A stretch of DNA of 64,000 nt from Chitinophaga sp. MM2321 (lineage in GTDB: Bacteria; Bacteroidota; Bacteroidia; Chitinophagales; Chitinophagaceae), in the NCBI RefSeq assembly GCF_964033635.1, contig NZ_OZ035533.1:2604001-2668000 (forward strand). The letters are read 5' to 3'. Each line of letters opens with the position of its first letter. The first letter of the stretch is position 1. The notes under the pieces are model-generated. The model was not told the origin of the DNA. It made no database searches and saw nothing but the letters and a program-made list of their open reading frames with translations. Below are positions 53,453 to 63,268 of this stretch, piece after piece. The position numbers were made by a program, and so were the translations under genes.

Positions 53453-54943
53453 ATGACCAAATACATTATGGCGCTGGACCAGGGCACCACGAGCTCAAGG
53501 GCGATCATTTTCGACAAAGCCGGCGCAGTTATTTCAGTTGCACAGAAAGAATTTACGCAGCTCTTCCCACAACCGGGATGGGTAGAACATGATCCTGCTG
53601 AAATATGGAGCAGCCAGATAGGCGTAGCCACAGAAGCGATGGCTAAAATAGGACTGGAAGGAGGCGATATTGCGGCTATTGGTATTACCAACCAGCGTGA
53701 AACCACCTTGGTATGGGACCGTACAACCGGCAAACCCATTCACAACGCTATTGTATGGCAGGATCGCCGTACAGCCGCCTATTGCGACAGCCTGAAGGCA
53801 GCGGGTCATGAAACAATGGTGCGCGAAAAAACCGGTCTTGTTATAGATGCTTACTTCTCCGGCACAAAAGTGAAATGGATCCTGGATAATGTATCCGGTG
53901 CAAGAGAACTGGCTGCGAAAGGACAACTGGCCTTTGGTACCGTTGATGCCTGGCTGGTATGGAACCTCACCCATGGAACTGTACATGCTACAGACATTAC
54001 CAACGCCTCCCGCACTATGTTGTTCAATATACATACACAGGATTGGGATACGGAATTACTCACCCTGCTGGACATTCCGGTTTCCATGCTACCGGTAGTA
54101 AATGAATCCAGCGAAGTATACGGCCATACAGCAGCGGGCATCTTCGCCGCGCAGATCCCTATTGCAGGAATCGCCGGCGACCAGCACGCCGCCTTGTTCG
54201 GGCAGATGTGTACTGCACCCGGCATGGTGAAGAACACTTATGGAACCGGCTGTTTCATGCTGATGAATATCGGCGACACGCCCATCATCAGTAAAAATAA
54301 CCTGCTGACAACCGTTGCCTGGAAAGTAAACGGACAGATACAATATGCACTGGAAGGCAGCATCTTTATTGCCGGCGCGATCGTACAATGGTTGCGCGAT
54401 GGACTGGGTATTATCCGTTCTTCCGCGGAAGTAGAAGCACTCGCCGCAAGTGTGGATCAGAATGAAGGTGTATACCTGGTACCCGCTTTCGCCGGACTGG
54501 GCGCGCCACACTGGGACCAGCACGCACGCGGTACACTCGTAGGCATGACCCGTGGTACCAACTCCGCACATATCGCCAGGGCTGCCCTGGAAAGTATTGC
54601 TTATCAAACGATGGAAGTATTACAGGCAATGGAAGCAGATGCCAATATCAGTATTAAAGAACTGCGTGTAGATGGGGGTGCCACCGGCAATAACCTCCTC
54701 ATGCAATTCCAGGCTGATATCCTGGGCACCAATGTAGTAAGACCCGGTATTACAGAAACGACTGCGTTAGGTGCAGCATATCTCGCAGGCCTGGCTATCG
54801 GCTACTGGAAAGACCAGGAAGAAATCCGCAGTCAGTGGAAGATGGAAAAATGCTTTACTCCCAGTCTCGCCAAAGAGCATCATGAAGAATGGATTGGCGG
54901 ATGGAACAAAGCAGTAAAGGCTGCTAAAGCGTGGGCACAATAA
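53453..54943 (+). CDS. glpK: Glycerol kinase
   Basis: This FGGY kinase of 496 residues phosphorylates glycerol to glycerol 3-phosphate. Motifs are [18 protein letters not shown] (about 6-23), the substrate segment [15 protein letters not shown] and [27 protein letters not shown] and GTGCFMLMN, and the second FGGY signature region [16 protein letters not shown]. The length and all blocks are normal. It lies 81 bases after glpD and 52 before glpF, in one operon. Confidence 0.97.
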   Translation: MTKYIMALDQGTTSSRAIIFDKAGAVISVAQKEFTQLFPQPGWVEHDPAEIWSSQIGVATEAMAKIGLEGGDIAAIGITNQRETTLVWDRTTGKPIHNAIVWQDRRTAAYCDSLKAAGHETMVREKTGLVIDAYFSGTKVKWILDNVSGARELAAKGQLAFGTVDAWLVWNLTHGTVHATDITNASRTMLFNIHTQDWDTELLTLLDIPVSMLPVVNESSEVYGHTAAGIFAAQIPIAGIAGDQHAALFGQMCTAPGMVKNTYGTGCFMLMNIGDTPIISKNNLLTTVAWKVNGQIQYALEGSIFIAGAIVQWLRDGLGIIRSSAEVEALAASVDQNEGVYLVPAFAGLGAPHWDQHARGTLVGMTRGTNSAHIARAALESIAYQTMEVLQAMEADANISIKELRVDGGATGNNLLMQFQADILGTNVVRPGITETTALGAAYLAGLAIGYWKDQEEIRSQWKMEKCFTPSLAKEHHEEWIGGWNKAVKAAKAWAQ

Positions 54944-54995
54944 AAAGAATAACAACGTAATCAGTAAATAAAAAAAATCTGAAAATACTTTTTTT

Positions 54996-55724
54996 ATGTC
55001 TCCATACTTAGCAGAATTTTTAGGTACCGCTTTGCTGATCTTGCTGGGAAACGGCGTAGTAGCGAATGTGGTGCTTCACAAAACAAAAGGTAACAACAGC
55101 GGCTGGATCGTGATCACCACGGGTTGGGCGCTGGCTGTTTATATCGGTGTAGTGCTGGCGGGGCCATATAGCGGCGCGCACCTGAACCCGGCAGTAACAT
55201 TATCACTTGCATTGGCCGGTAAGTTTGAGTGGAGCAACGTGCCCATGTTTATCGCAGTACAAATGCTGGGTGCTATGCTGGGTACTTTCCTGGTATGGTA
55301 CAACTACAAAGATCACCTGGATGAAACACAGGAAGGCGGATTGCAACGTGCGGTGTTCTGTACAGAACCCGCTATCCGTAAGCCTTTCAGGAATTTTGTA
55401 TGTGAAGCTACCGGCACCTTTGTATTGTTGTTCACCATCTTTTATTTCACCAACGCAGAGATAGGACCCGATAAAACGCCCGTGGGATTAGGTTCCCTTG
55501 GTGCAGTGCCGGTTGCTTTCCTGGTATGGTCTATTGGTTTGTCGCTGGGCGGCACTACCGGCTATGCCATCAATCCGGCCAGGGATCTGGGTCCCAGGAT
55601 TATGCATGCCATCTTACCGATTAAAGGAAAAGAACATAGTGACTGGGGCTATGCCTGGGTACCGGTAGCAGGACCACTGGCTGGCGGTGCATTGGCAGCA
55701 GCCTTGTACCTGCTGATAAAATAG
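54996..55724 (+). CDS. glpF: Glycerol facilitator, aquaglyceroporin
   Basis: This major intrinsic protein of 242 residues has six helices and both NPA boxes: SGAHLNPAVTLSLAL (about 64-78) and GYAINPARDLGPRI (about 188-201). The Asp after the second NPAR marks aquaglyceroporins rather than water-only channels. It lets glycerol diffuse across the inner membrane to GlpK, which traps it. Encoded between glpK and the phosphodiesterase gene. Confidence 0.96.
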   Translation: MSPYLAEFLGTALLILLGNGVVANVVLHKTKGNNSGWIVITTGWALAVYIGVVLAGPYSGAHLNPAVTLSLALAGKFEWSNVPMFIAVQMLGAMLGTFLVWYNYKDHLDETQEGGLQRAVFCTEPAIRKPFRNFVCEATGTFVLLFTIFYFTNAEIGPDKTPVGLGSLGAVPVAFLVWSIGLSLGGTTGYAINPARDLGPRIMHAILPIKGKEHSDWGYAWVPVAGPLAGGALAAALYLLIK

Positions 55725-55770
55725 TGTACCCATTACAAACACATAAACAGAAACCTGTAAAAAACATACA

Positions 55771-56706
55771 ATGAAAAAGCAAAAAAACATATTATTAATG
55801 GTATGTGCGGTGGCTGTTGCATGCAGCAGTTTTACCGCCTGCAAAACCACCAAACAAAGCGGCACACAAACCGCTGCGTTGCCTTCCTTCTTTAAGGTAG
55901 GACACCGCGGTACCCGTGGGTTAATGCCTGAGAACACCATCCCTGCCATGTATAAGGGACTGGAAACAGGCGCCAACACTATTGAGTTTGATGTGCATAT
56001 CACAAAAGACGGAAAGGTGCTTGTATATCATGATGCCTACTTTACACCATCTTATACCACTACACCGGATGGCAAAGATATACCGGCTGCAGAACGCTGG
56101 AACTATAATTTTTACAAGATGGATTATACCAACATCCGTCAGTTTATCATCGGTGAAAAAGCGTATCCCGCTTTCCCGGAACAGCAGCGGCTCCGCTCCT
56201 ATGCACCCCTCCTGTCTGATATGATCGACTCCGTAGAAGCCTATACGAAAGCAAATCATCTGCCACCGGCATTTTACCTGCTGGAGGTTAAATCTTCTGA
56301 AGCAACAGATGGTAAGGAACAACCAGTACCGGAAGAATTTATGAAGATATTAATGGCTGTAAAGCAATTAAAACCGCTGGGCAACAGACTGCTGATCCAG
56401 TCTTTTGATGTGCGCCCATTACAGGTGCTGCATAAAACGCACCCACACATTAAACTGGGATTCCTGACCGGCGACAGCAAAAAAACTTTCGAACAAAACA
56501 TGGAACAGCTTGGCTTTACACCACTTTTTTACAACCCGTCCTCCCCACTGGTAACACCTGAACTGGTGAGTAAATGTCATGCTAAAAACATGCTGATAGT
56601 GCCATGGACGGTACAGGAACCAACAGCAATGAAGAATTTGAAAGCAATGGGTGTAGATGGTATTATTACTGACTACCCCAACAGATTACATGATGCAGGA
56701 TTATAA
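55771..56706 (+). CDS. glpQ: Glycerophosphodiester phosphodiesterase, lipoprotein
   Basis: The protein has 311 residues. A lipoprotein signal (AVACSSFTACKTTK) directs it to the periplasm or outer membrane. The GDPD barrel shows VGHRGTRGLMPENTIPA (about 46-62, catalytic His and metal Glu), ANTIEFDVHITKDGKVLVYHD (split: ANTIEFDVHITKDGK then VLVYHDAYF), LEVKSSEA and the final WTVQEPTAM. It splits glycerophosphodiesters, the deacylated phospholipids, into glycerol 3-phosphate and an alcohol. The position after glpF and before a SusC/SusD pair suggests it processes imported or surface-bound diesters. Confidence 0.93.
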   Translation: MKKQKNILLMVCAVAVACSSFTACKTTKQSGTQTAALPSFFKVGHRGTRGLMPENTIPAMYKGLETGANTIEFDVHITKDGKVLVYHDAYFTPSYTTTPDGKDIPAAERWNYNFYKMDYTNIRQFIIGEKAYPAFPEQQRLRSYAPLLSDMIDSVEAYTKANHLPPAFYLLEVKSSEATDGKEQPVPEEFMKILMAVKQLKPLGNRLLIQSFDVRPLQVLHKTHPHIKLGFLTGDSKKTFEQNMEQLGFTPLFYNPSSPLVTPELVSKCHAKNMLIVPWTVQEPTAMKNLKAMGVDGIITDYPNRLHDAGL

Positions 56707-56725
56707 AACAATTTATCCGACCAAA

Positions 56726-59700
56726 ATGCAAACAGAAAAAAAACAAATGCTTATGAAAAATCGATTTATTGCATTAAAACCGGGCAACCTTCTGATGTGG
56801 TGCCTGGGGATCATGCTATGCACTACACAATCCCTGTATGCGCAGGACCTGCCTGTTACAGGAAAGGTGTCTGCGGCCAATGGCATGCCGCTGATCGGGG
56901 TGAATGTGCAGATTGCAGGTACCTCTAAAGGCGCTGCTACTGATGTAGATGGTCAGTTTAAATTAAGTGTTCCCGCAGGTGCTACGTTGAAATTTTCTTT
57001 CATCGGCTACCTGCCAAAAGAGTTAAAGATCAGCAACGCCAATCCTTTACAGGTTACCATGGAAGAGGATGTGCAGAAGCTGAACGATGTGGTGGTAGTA
57101 GGTTACGGCACACAAAAGAAAGCGACACTCACAGGTGCGATCACCACTGTTTCTATGAGTGATAAAGCCGGTCAGCCTATCACCAACGTCAGTAATGCAC
57201 TGCATGGCGTACCAGGTGTATTCGCCAACCTCAGTAACAGTCAGCCGGGTGTGGACAGAAGCACCATCCGTATCAGGGGCGTAGGCACACTGAGTAACAA
57301 CGATCCGCTGGTACTGGTAGATGGTATTGAATACTCTATGGATGAACTGAATCCAAATGATATAGAAACCGTTACTGTGCTGAAAGACGCTGCGGCAGCC
57401 ATTTACGGCTCCAGAGCGGCGAATGGTGTTATCCTGGTAACCACTAAAAAAGGTAAAGGCGCATCCAAAGTTAACTATAGCACCTACTATGGTAAACAAA
57501 GGGCCACCTACTTACCTAATACCATTAATGACCCGATTGTTTATATGAAATTAAAGAATCTGGCCAATAAGAATGAAGGGAAGGCCCCGGATTATTCTGA
57601 TGATGAGATAGCAGAATATGAAAAAGGAATGCTCACTGATCCGATCACCTACCCTGCCAACGACTGGTACAAAATAGCGTTGCAGGATGGTACCATAAAA
57701 AAACATGACCTGAGCATTTCCGGAAGTACAGATAAATATCAGTATCGCCTGTCACTGGGTTATCTCGACAGAAACGGTGTTCTTTTCGGGCCCGGCAACC
57801 ATGAAAATAAATATTCTGTTGGCCTCAACGCCTCTATGAATGTGAGCGAAAAACTGAAAGCAGGTATTTCACTGGATGGTTATTACAGGAACTACACCCA
57901 GCCATTCTACTCGGATATGTGGAATTACATCTCCAGGGCATTGCCAATTTTAACAGATCAGCTGGCAGACGGCCGCTATGGCAACTCCTGGCTCAGAACC
58001 CCCGGCCGCAACAACTGGGAAAATCCGCGCATGCTTGCTTACAATGGCTTACAAACCAAAGTGGTACAACGTTTCCTGTCAACTGTTTTTGCAGAGTACA
58101 AATTGCCTTTTGACATCACCTACAACATTAAATTTGGTGTAGATAAATATGATGGAATACTCAGTGGTTTTACGCCGCGTATGCAAACTTTTAATCCGAA
58201 AACAGGTGCTGCTATCAACTGGAATAGTCCGGCTACAGCGCCTCGTTCTGCCAAAACGGATTACAACAACATGAACCTTCACTTCTACAACACATTGGAC
58301 TGGAAGCATACCTTTTCAGAAAAGCATAACCTGTCTGCCATGTTAGGCGCCAGCTATGATAATTTTGATGTGGACGAATGGGCTGCCAGCATGTACGGTT
58401 ACCTCGATGGTACATTGGATGCATTAAGCGCCGGTACTGTCTGGAATGCTACTTCCGGCAACTATACCCGTGATGTACTGGAATCTTATTTTGGTCGTGT
58501 GAACTATGATTATGATGGCAAATACCTGCTGGAAGCAACTTTCCGCTACGATGGGTCCAGCCGTTTTGCAAAGGTGAACCGCTGGGGCTTTTTCCCCTCC
58601 GTTTCTGCCGGCTGGCGTATTGATAAAGAAAGCTTTTTCCAGTCCAACTTCATCGATCTGTTGAAGCTCCGCGTTTCCGCAGGCCAGATGGGTAACCAGG
58701 CCGTAGCACTTTACAGCACTACTCCGAATGTGATGTTGGGAGAAGACTACAGCTTCGGTGGCGTGCTCAACTCAGGCGCTGCGCAGAAAGCATATGTAGA
58801 TTCCACTATTACCTGGGAAACCATGACCACCTATAACGTTGGGGCTGACATTAATTTATGGAAAAGCCGTATAGCCGTTACCGTTGACGCTTACAAAAAA
58901 CGTACAACCGGGATCTTACGTACCGTAAATATTCCCTCACAGATAGGTAACCTGACGGGTCCTAAACAGAATGTGGGTACCGTAGACAACACCGGTATTG
59001 AACTGGTGGTGCAGTACAGGAATAACATCGGTAACCTTGACTATGGCGTTTATGGAAACGTAGCTTACAACAAGAACGAAGTGGTAGACCTGAAAGGTGA
59101 AATCATTTATGGTAGTGGTACTATCACCAAGAAAGATTATCCTATCGATGCCTACTATGTGTTACAGGCAGAAGGTATATTCCAGTCTGACGCAGAGGTA
59201 GCCGCCAGTGCAAAGCAGAGTGGAAAAACAAAAGCGGGTTACATCAAATTTAAAGATGTTAACAACGATGGTATTATTAATGGAGATGACCGTGTTATCG
59301 TAGACGCCTCTTCGCAGATGCCAAAATATACTTTCGGATTTGGTTTCAACCTGGGCTACAAGGGTGTTACCCTGACAGCAGCCTTCCAGGGTATTGCCGG
59401 CGTAAAAGCATTGCCTACGGCCAACCTGGCCTATCCGTTCAACAACGGCGCCAATGCCACCTGGGAATGGACTACAGATGCATGGACACCGGAAAATCCG
59501 GATGCACGCCTGCCCATCGTAACGACCAGCACCGGTTCTGTTGACAACTTCCAACGCTCCACTTTCTGGTTAAGAGACAACTCGTATATCCGGTTAAAGA
59601 ATATCCAGCTGGGCTACTCCCTGCCGGACAGTTGGTTGTCAAAAGTGAAGATCGGCAAAGTGAGTGTTTTTGTCAACGCAGAAAACCTGCTCACTTTCTC

Positions 59701-59803
59701 CAAGTACAAAGACTTCGATCCGGAATCTATACTTGATCAGACAACCATCTATCGTTATCCGATGCTGAAGACAATTAACGGTGGCCTGAATGTTACTTTT
59801 TAA
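56726..59803 (+). CDS. SusC/RagA-type TonB-dependent receptor of the glp locus
   Basis: This protein of about 1025 residues starts at ATG 56726, 19 bases after the glpQ stop; an upstream in-frame start would overlap glpQ. A signal peptide ends SLYAQ. A carboxypeptidase-like domain (VTGKVSAANGMPLIGVNVQI) precedes the plug (VVVVGYGTQKKATLTGAI) and barrel, ending in GGLNVTF. It lacks the STN domain seen in the receptor at 518, so it is a transporter rather than a signal transducer. It overlaps the SusD gene by one base. Substrate inferred from context: glycerophosphodiesters or a glycerol-phosphate polymer. Confidence 0.93.
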   Translation: MQTEKKQMLMKNRFIALKPGNLLMWCLGIMLCTTQSLYAQDLPVTGKVSAANGMPLIGVNVQIAGTSKGAATDVDGQFKLSVPAGATLKFSFIGYLPKELKISNANPLQVTMEEDVQKLNDVVVVGYGTQKKATLTGAITTVSMSDKAGQPITNVSNALHGVPGVFANLSNSQPGVDRSTIRIRGVGTLSNNDPLVLVDGIEYSMDELNPNDIETVTVLKDAAAAIYGSRAANGVILVTTKKGKGASKVNYSTYYGKQRATYLPNTINDPIVYMKLKNLANKNEGKAPDYSDDEIAEYEKGMLTDPITYPANDWYKIALQDGTIKKHDLSISGSTDKYQYRLSLGYLDRNGVLFGPGNHENKYSVGLNASMNVSEKLKAGISLDGYYRNYTQPFYSDMWNYISRALPILTDQLADGRYGNSWLRTPGRNNWENPRMLAYNGLQTKVVQRFLSTVFAEYKLPFDITYNIKFGVDKYDGILSGFTPRMQTFNPKTGAAINWNSPATAPRSAKTDYNNMNLHFYNTLDWKHTFSEKHNLSAMLGASYDNFDVDEWAASMYGYLDGTLDALSAGTVWNATSGNYTRDVLESYFGRVNYDYDGKYLLEATFRYDGSSRFAKVNRWGFFPSVSAGWRIDKESFFQSNFIDLLKLRVSAGQMGNQAVALYSTTPNVMLGEDYSFGGVLNSGAAQKAYVDSTITWETMTTYNVGADINLWKSRIAVTVDAYKKRTTGILRTVNIPSQIGNLTGPKQNVGTVDNTGIELVVQYRNNIGNLDYGVYGNVAYNKNEVVDLKGEIIYGSGTITKKDYPIDAYYVLQAEGIFQSDAEVAASAKQSGKTKAGYIKFKDVNNDGIINGDDRVIVDASSQMPKYTFGFGFNLGYKGVTLTAAFQGIAGVKALPTANLAYPFNNGANATWEWTTDAWTPENPDARLPIVTTSTGSVDNFQRSTFWLRDNSYIRLKNIQLGYSLPDSWLSKVKIGKVSVFVNAENLLTFSKYKDFDPESILDQTTIYRYPMLKTINGGLNVTF

Positions 59804-61407
59804 TGCGTAAAACAAAGATCAATATGAAAAAGATATATTTACTGGCAGTCTGCGCAGGTTTCCTGGCAACGGGTTGCAACAAAAGCCTGCTGGATACAGT
59901 TCCTCACGACCGTTACACAGAAGAAACCTTCTGGACAACACCGGAAGCTGCCGGTGCGGCACTCACGGGTTGCTATTCCGTATTACGGAACGACGGTGTT
60001 TTCGGTGGTAAAAATACCAGTGGCGGTTCCGCTACGGCACTATGGGAAGAAACGCTTTCTCCCAACGCCTATAACCAGACCAACACCATGAGCTTTAATG
60101 CCATTGCAACCGGGCAGCAGATGTCCAGTACCGGTGGTATTGTTACCGCCCGTTACGCCGATTGTTATTCAGGTATCGGCCGTTGTAATACTTTCCTGAA
60201 AAAGGTAGACGAAGTACCAGGCATGGATGCTGCACAGGTAAAGCGGATGAAAGCAGAAGCTACATTCCTGCGTGCCCTATATTACTTTACGCTGCAGAAC
60301 TATTATGGTGGCGTACCGTTGATCCTCGATCCTCCGGACAGGGATGCACAACAAGACCTCCCCCGCAATACACGCGAAGAAGTGATTACGCAGGTATTGG
60401 CTGATCTGGACGCTGCTGCCGCTGCATTACCACTGAAATACAGTGGTACTGATCTCGGTAGAGCGACCAAAGGTGCTGCGATGGCATTAAAGGCAAGAGT
60501 ACTTTTGTATGAAGCCAGTCCGCTGTTGAATATCGCCAACAATTCGCAGAAATGGGTAGCTGCTGCTGCTGCTGCCAAAGCTGTGATGGATGAAGCAGGT
60601 ACCGGTTATGGATTGTTTGACAACTACCGCGCATTGTTCCTGCAACCAAACGAGAATAACAAAGAAGTTATTTTTGATGTGCAATACATATTCCCTAACC
60701 AGGGAAGTTCTTTTGACCTGATCTGCACGCAGTATAATACCAATGCACCGTTACTGGGTCTGGCACAGGCTTATTATACCAACAAAGGGTTGCCTATCAG
60801 TGATCCTGCTTCCGGTTATGATGCGGCCCATCCTTATTTAAACCGCGATCCGCGCCTGTATGCCACCTTTACTTATCCAGGTGATGTATACAAAGGTGAT
60901 ACCATCAAGGCCAGTCGTTTTGCTATCACTGGTTACGGCATGAAGAAGTTCGGTATTTATGACAGTATTAAACCACCTAAAGATAAATCAGATCTGAAAG
61001 ACGGACAGTCAGACATCAACTTCATCGTATTGCGTTATGCTGATATCCTGCTGATGTATGCAGAAGCACAGAATGAAGCTGTTGGACCTGATGCCACCGT
61101 TTATGATGCATTGGACAAGATCCGCGACCGTGCTAAGATGCCGCGTATACCAGCTGGTTTACTGAAGGATGACATGCGGAAGGAAATCCGCCACGAGAGA
61201 CGCATTGAACTGGCAGGTGAAGGCATGTACTACAATGATATCCGTCGTTGGAAAACAGCAGAGAAAGAACTCAATGCAGATGTACTTACCTATAGCGGCA
61301 AGTTTATCGAGAAACGTTCTTTTGATCCTAACAGGGATTATTGGTGGCCGATTCCATTAGGCGAAAAAGATCTGAACCCGGCACTGGAACAAAACAAGGG
61401 ATACTAA
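59803..61407 (+). CDS. SusD/RagB-type surface lipoprotein of the glp locus
   Basis: The protein has 534 residues. The lipoprotein signal is FLATGCNKSLLD, with ATG 59803 overlapping the SusC stop (TAATG); ATG 59824 gives the shorter classical signal and may be the true start. SusD N-terminal helical region TEETFWTTPEAAGAALTGCY, TPR-like region (VKRMKAEATFLRALYYF) and the C-terminal SusD block RHERRIELAGEGMYYNDIRR are present. It caps the partner SusC as a lid and binds substrate at the cell surface. Confidence 0.94.
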   Translation: MRKTKINMKKIYLLAVCAGFLATGCNKSLLDTVPHDRYTEETFWTTPEAAGAALTGCYSVLRNDGVFGGKNTSGGSATALWEETLSPNAYNQTNTMSFNAIATGQQMSSTGGIVTARYADCYSGIGRCNTFLKKVDEVPGMDAAQVKRMKAEATFLRALYYFTLQNYYGGVPLILDPPDRDAQQDLPRNTREEVITQVLADLDAAAAALPLKYSGTDLGRATKGAAMALKARVLLYEASPLLNIANNSQKWVAAAAAAKAVMDEAGTGYGLFDNYRALFLQPNENNKEVIFDVQYIFPNQGSSFDLICTQYNTNAPLLGLAQAYYTNKGLPISDPASGYDAAHPYLNRDPRLYATFTYPGDVYKGDTIKASRFAITGYGMKKFGIYDSIKPPKDKSDLKDGQSDINFIVLRYADILLMYAEAQNEAVGPDATVYDALDKIRDRAKMPRIPAGLLKDDMRKEIRHERRIELAGEGMYYNDIRRWKTAEKELNADVLTYSGKFIEKRSFDPNRDYWWPIPLGEKDLNPALEQNKGY

Positions 61408-61473
61408 TTGTTCATCCGGCTATATACCCGCTTATAAATTAAACGGACCATGTTTCTCAGAAAGTAAATAAAC

Positions 61474-61508
61474 TTAACGGTTCCTGTCTTGCTGGCAGGA
61501 ACCGTTAA
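61474..61508 (+). terminator. Terminator after the SusC/SusD pair
   Basis: TTAACGGTTCCTG (61474-61486) pairs exactly with 61496-61508, and the stem can extend inward by two more pairs. It lies between the SusD stop and the phosphatase start, so the phosphatase may have separate control. Confidence 0.75.
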
Positions 61509-61541
61509 ACATTTAACAGCACTTTGAAATCTTTCTTTATT

Positions 61542-63185
61542 ATGATCAGGATCAGCAATCCATTTACCACCCTTATGCTATGCGCCTTTGCCCTGGTGCA
61601 GAGTGTTTCCGTTGGGGCGCAAACAAACGAAAAACCCAAGCTTGTTGTTGGTATCGTAGTAGACCAGATGCGTTGGGATTATTTATACCGTTATTACGAC
61701 CGCTATGAAGCGGGGGGATTTAAACGGATGCTGGGAGAAGGATTTTCCTGTGAAAATACTTTTATCAGCCATCTGCCTTCCTTTACAGCTGTAGGCCACA
61801 GTACCGTGTATACCGGCTCTGTGCCTGCCATTCACGGCATCACCGGCAATGACTGGACCGACCAGGAAACCGGCAGAAAATGGTATTGCACAGAAGATAC
61901 CACAGTGCAGTCTGTAGGCAGTACTTCTTCCGCAGGTAAAATGTCGCCACGCAACCTGCTGGCTTCTACCATCACAGATGAACTGCGCCTGGCAACCAAC
62001 TTCCGCTCTAAAGTAGTAGGCGTATCCCTGAAAGACCGCGCCTCTATCCTCCCCGCAGGACATACGCCAAACGGCGCCTTCTGGTTTGATGATGCTAACG
62101 CCAGCTTTATTACCAGTACCTATTACATGCAGGAGCTGCCGGATTGGGTAAAGCGTTTCAATTCCCGCAAAATGCCGGCAAAGCTGATGTCTAAATCCTG
62201 GAAACCATTATATCCCATCAAAAGCTATGTACAAAGCACTGCGGATGATGTAAACTGGGAAGGTACCTATCCTGATGAGAAAGCCGCTGTATTCCCACAC
62301 GATATGCCGGATATCTACAAAAAAGATCCTGGCAGCATCCGCTCCACACCATCCGGTAACACCCTGACCCTGGCCTTTGCACAGGCAGCAGTAGAAGGCT
62401 ATGACCTGGGTGATGGTAACACGACCGATTTCCTTACGATCAACTGCGCCTCTACTGATTATGTAGGACACAAATACGGCCCTAACTCTATTGAAGTAGA
62501 AGATACTTATCTCCGCCTGGATCAGGACCTGTCGGCCTTTTTCAGCTTCCTTGATAAAAAAGTAGGTAAAGGTAATTACCTGGTATTCTTAACAGCAGAT
62601 CATGGTGCCGCCCATTCTGTAGGCTTTATGGAGGAACATAATATTCCTGCCGGTTTTGTAAAAGACAAACAAATGATGGCTGACCTGGACGCTTTGCTGG
62701 CAAATCGTTTTGGTGTAAAAGGATTGGTGCGTAACGCGATGAACTACCACGTTAATTACGATGTAGCGAAGATCGATGCGGCCAAACTGGACTACGATGC
62801 CATCAAAAAAGAAACCGTGAAATTCCTGCAAAAACAACCAGGAATCCAGTTTGCGGTGGATATTGACAACATCGGCAACAGCCCTGTTCCTGAGCCTATC
62901 AAAAGTATGATCAGCAACGGCTACAATCCGAAACGTACCGGCTCCGTGATGATCATACCTGAACCAGGCTGGTACCAGGGTTTTTCGAAAGGTACCACAC
63001 ATGGCAACTGGAACCCGTATGATGTACACATACCGCTGGTATTTATGGGATGGCATGTTAAACAGGGTGCTACTACAGAAACAGTACACATGACGGATAT
63101 TGCCGCTACGCTGGCAGCCATGTTACATATTCAGATGCCTAATGGTTGTGTAGGTAAACCAGTGAAAGAAGTAGTAAAACAATAA
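61542..63185 (+). CDS. PafA-like secreted alkaline phosphatase
   Basis: The protein has about 547 residues from ATG 61542; a TTG six codons upstream is less likely. A signal peptide ends VGAQ. Alkaline-phosphatase-superfamily metal sites are VVDQMRWDYLY, STDYVGHKYGP and LTADHGAAHSVG. The nucleophile is the Thr in LPSFTAVGHSTVYTG. GITGNDWTD supplies the Asn, and SLKDRASILPAG the Lys and Arg, of PafA-type phosphomonoesterases. PafA relatives hydrolyse many phosphate monoesters and are insensitive to free phosphate. It could turn glycerol 3-phosphate in the periplasm into glycerol for GlpF. Confidence 0.9.
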   Translation: MIRISNPFTTLMLCAFALVQSVSVGAQTNEKPKLVVGIVVDQMRWDYLYRYYDRYEAGGFKRMLGEGFSCENTFISHLPSFTAVGHSTVYTGSVPAIHGITGNDWTDQETGRKWYCTEDTTVQSVGSTSSAGKMSPRNLLASTITDELRLATNFRSKVVGVSLKDRASILPAGHTPNGAFWFDDANASFITSTYYMQELPDWVKRFNSRKMPAKLMSKSWKPLYPIKSYVQSTADDVNWEGTYPDEKAAVFPHDMPDIYKKDPGSIRSTPSGNTLTLAFAQAAVEGYDLGDGNTTDFLTINCASTDYVGHKYGPNSIEVEDTYLRLDQDLSAFFSFLDKKVGKGNYLVFLTADHGAAHSVGFMEEHNIPAGFVKDKQMMADLDALLANRFGVKGLVRNAMNYHVNYDVAKIDAAKLDYDAIKKETVKFLQKQPGIQFAVDIDNIGNSPVPEPIKSMISNGYNPKRTGSVMIIPEPGWYQGFSKGTTHGNWNPYDVHIPLVFMGWHVKQGATTETVHMTDIAATLAAMLHIQMPNGCVGKPVKEVVKQ

Positions 63186-63203
63186 AGCATAAAAATTACG
63201 CAT

Positions 63204-63264
63204 GACGGAGTTGTAGAGAGATAGATGCGATGCTCCATCGCTTTTATCTCTCTACAACTCCGTC
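63204..63264. terminator. Long nested hairpin between convergent genes
   Basis: A perfect 20-bp stem (63204-63223 with 63245-63264) encloses a second 6-bp hairpin (GCGATG, 63227-63232, with 63236-63241). It is followed by TTTTTT. Terminator of the phosphatase gene and probably of the convergent regulator. Confidence 0.88.
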
Positions 63265-63268
63265 TTTT

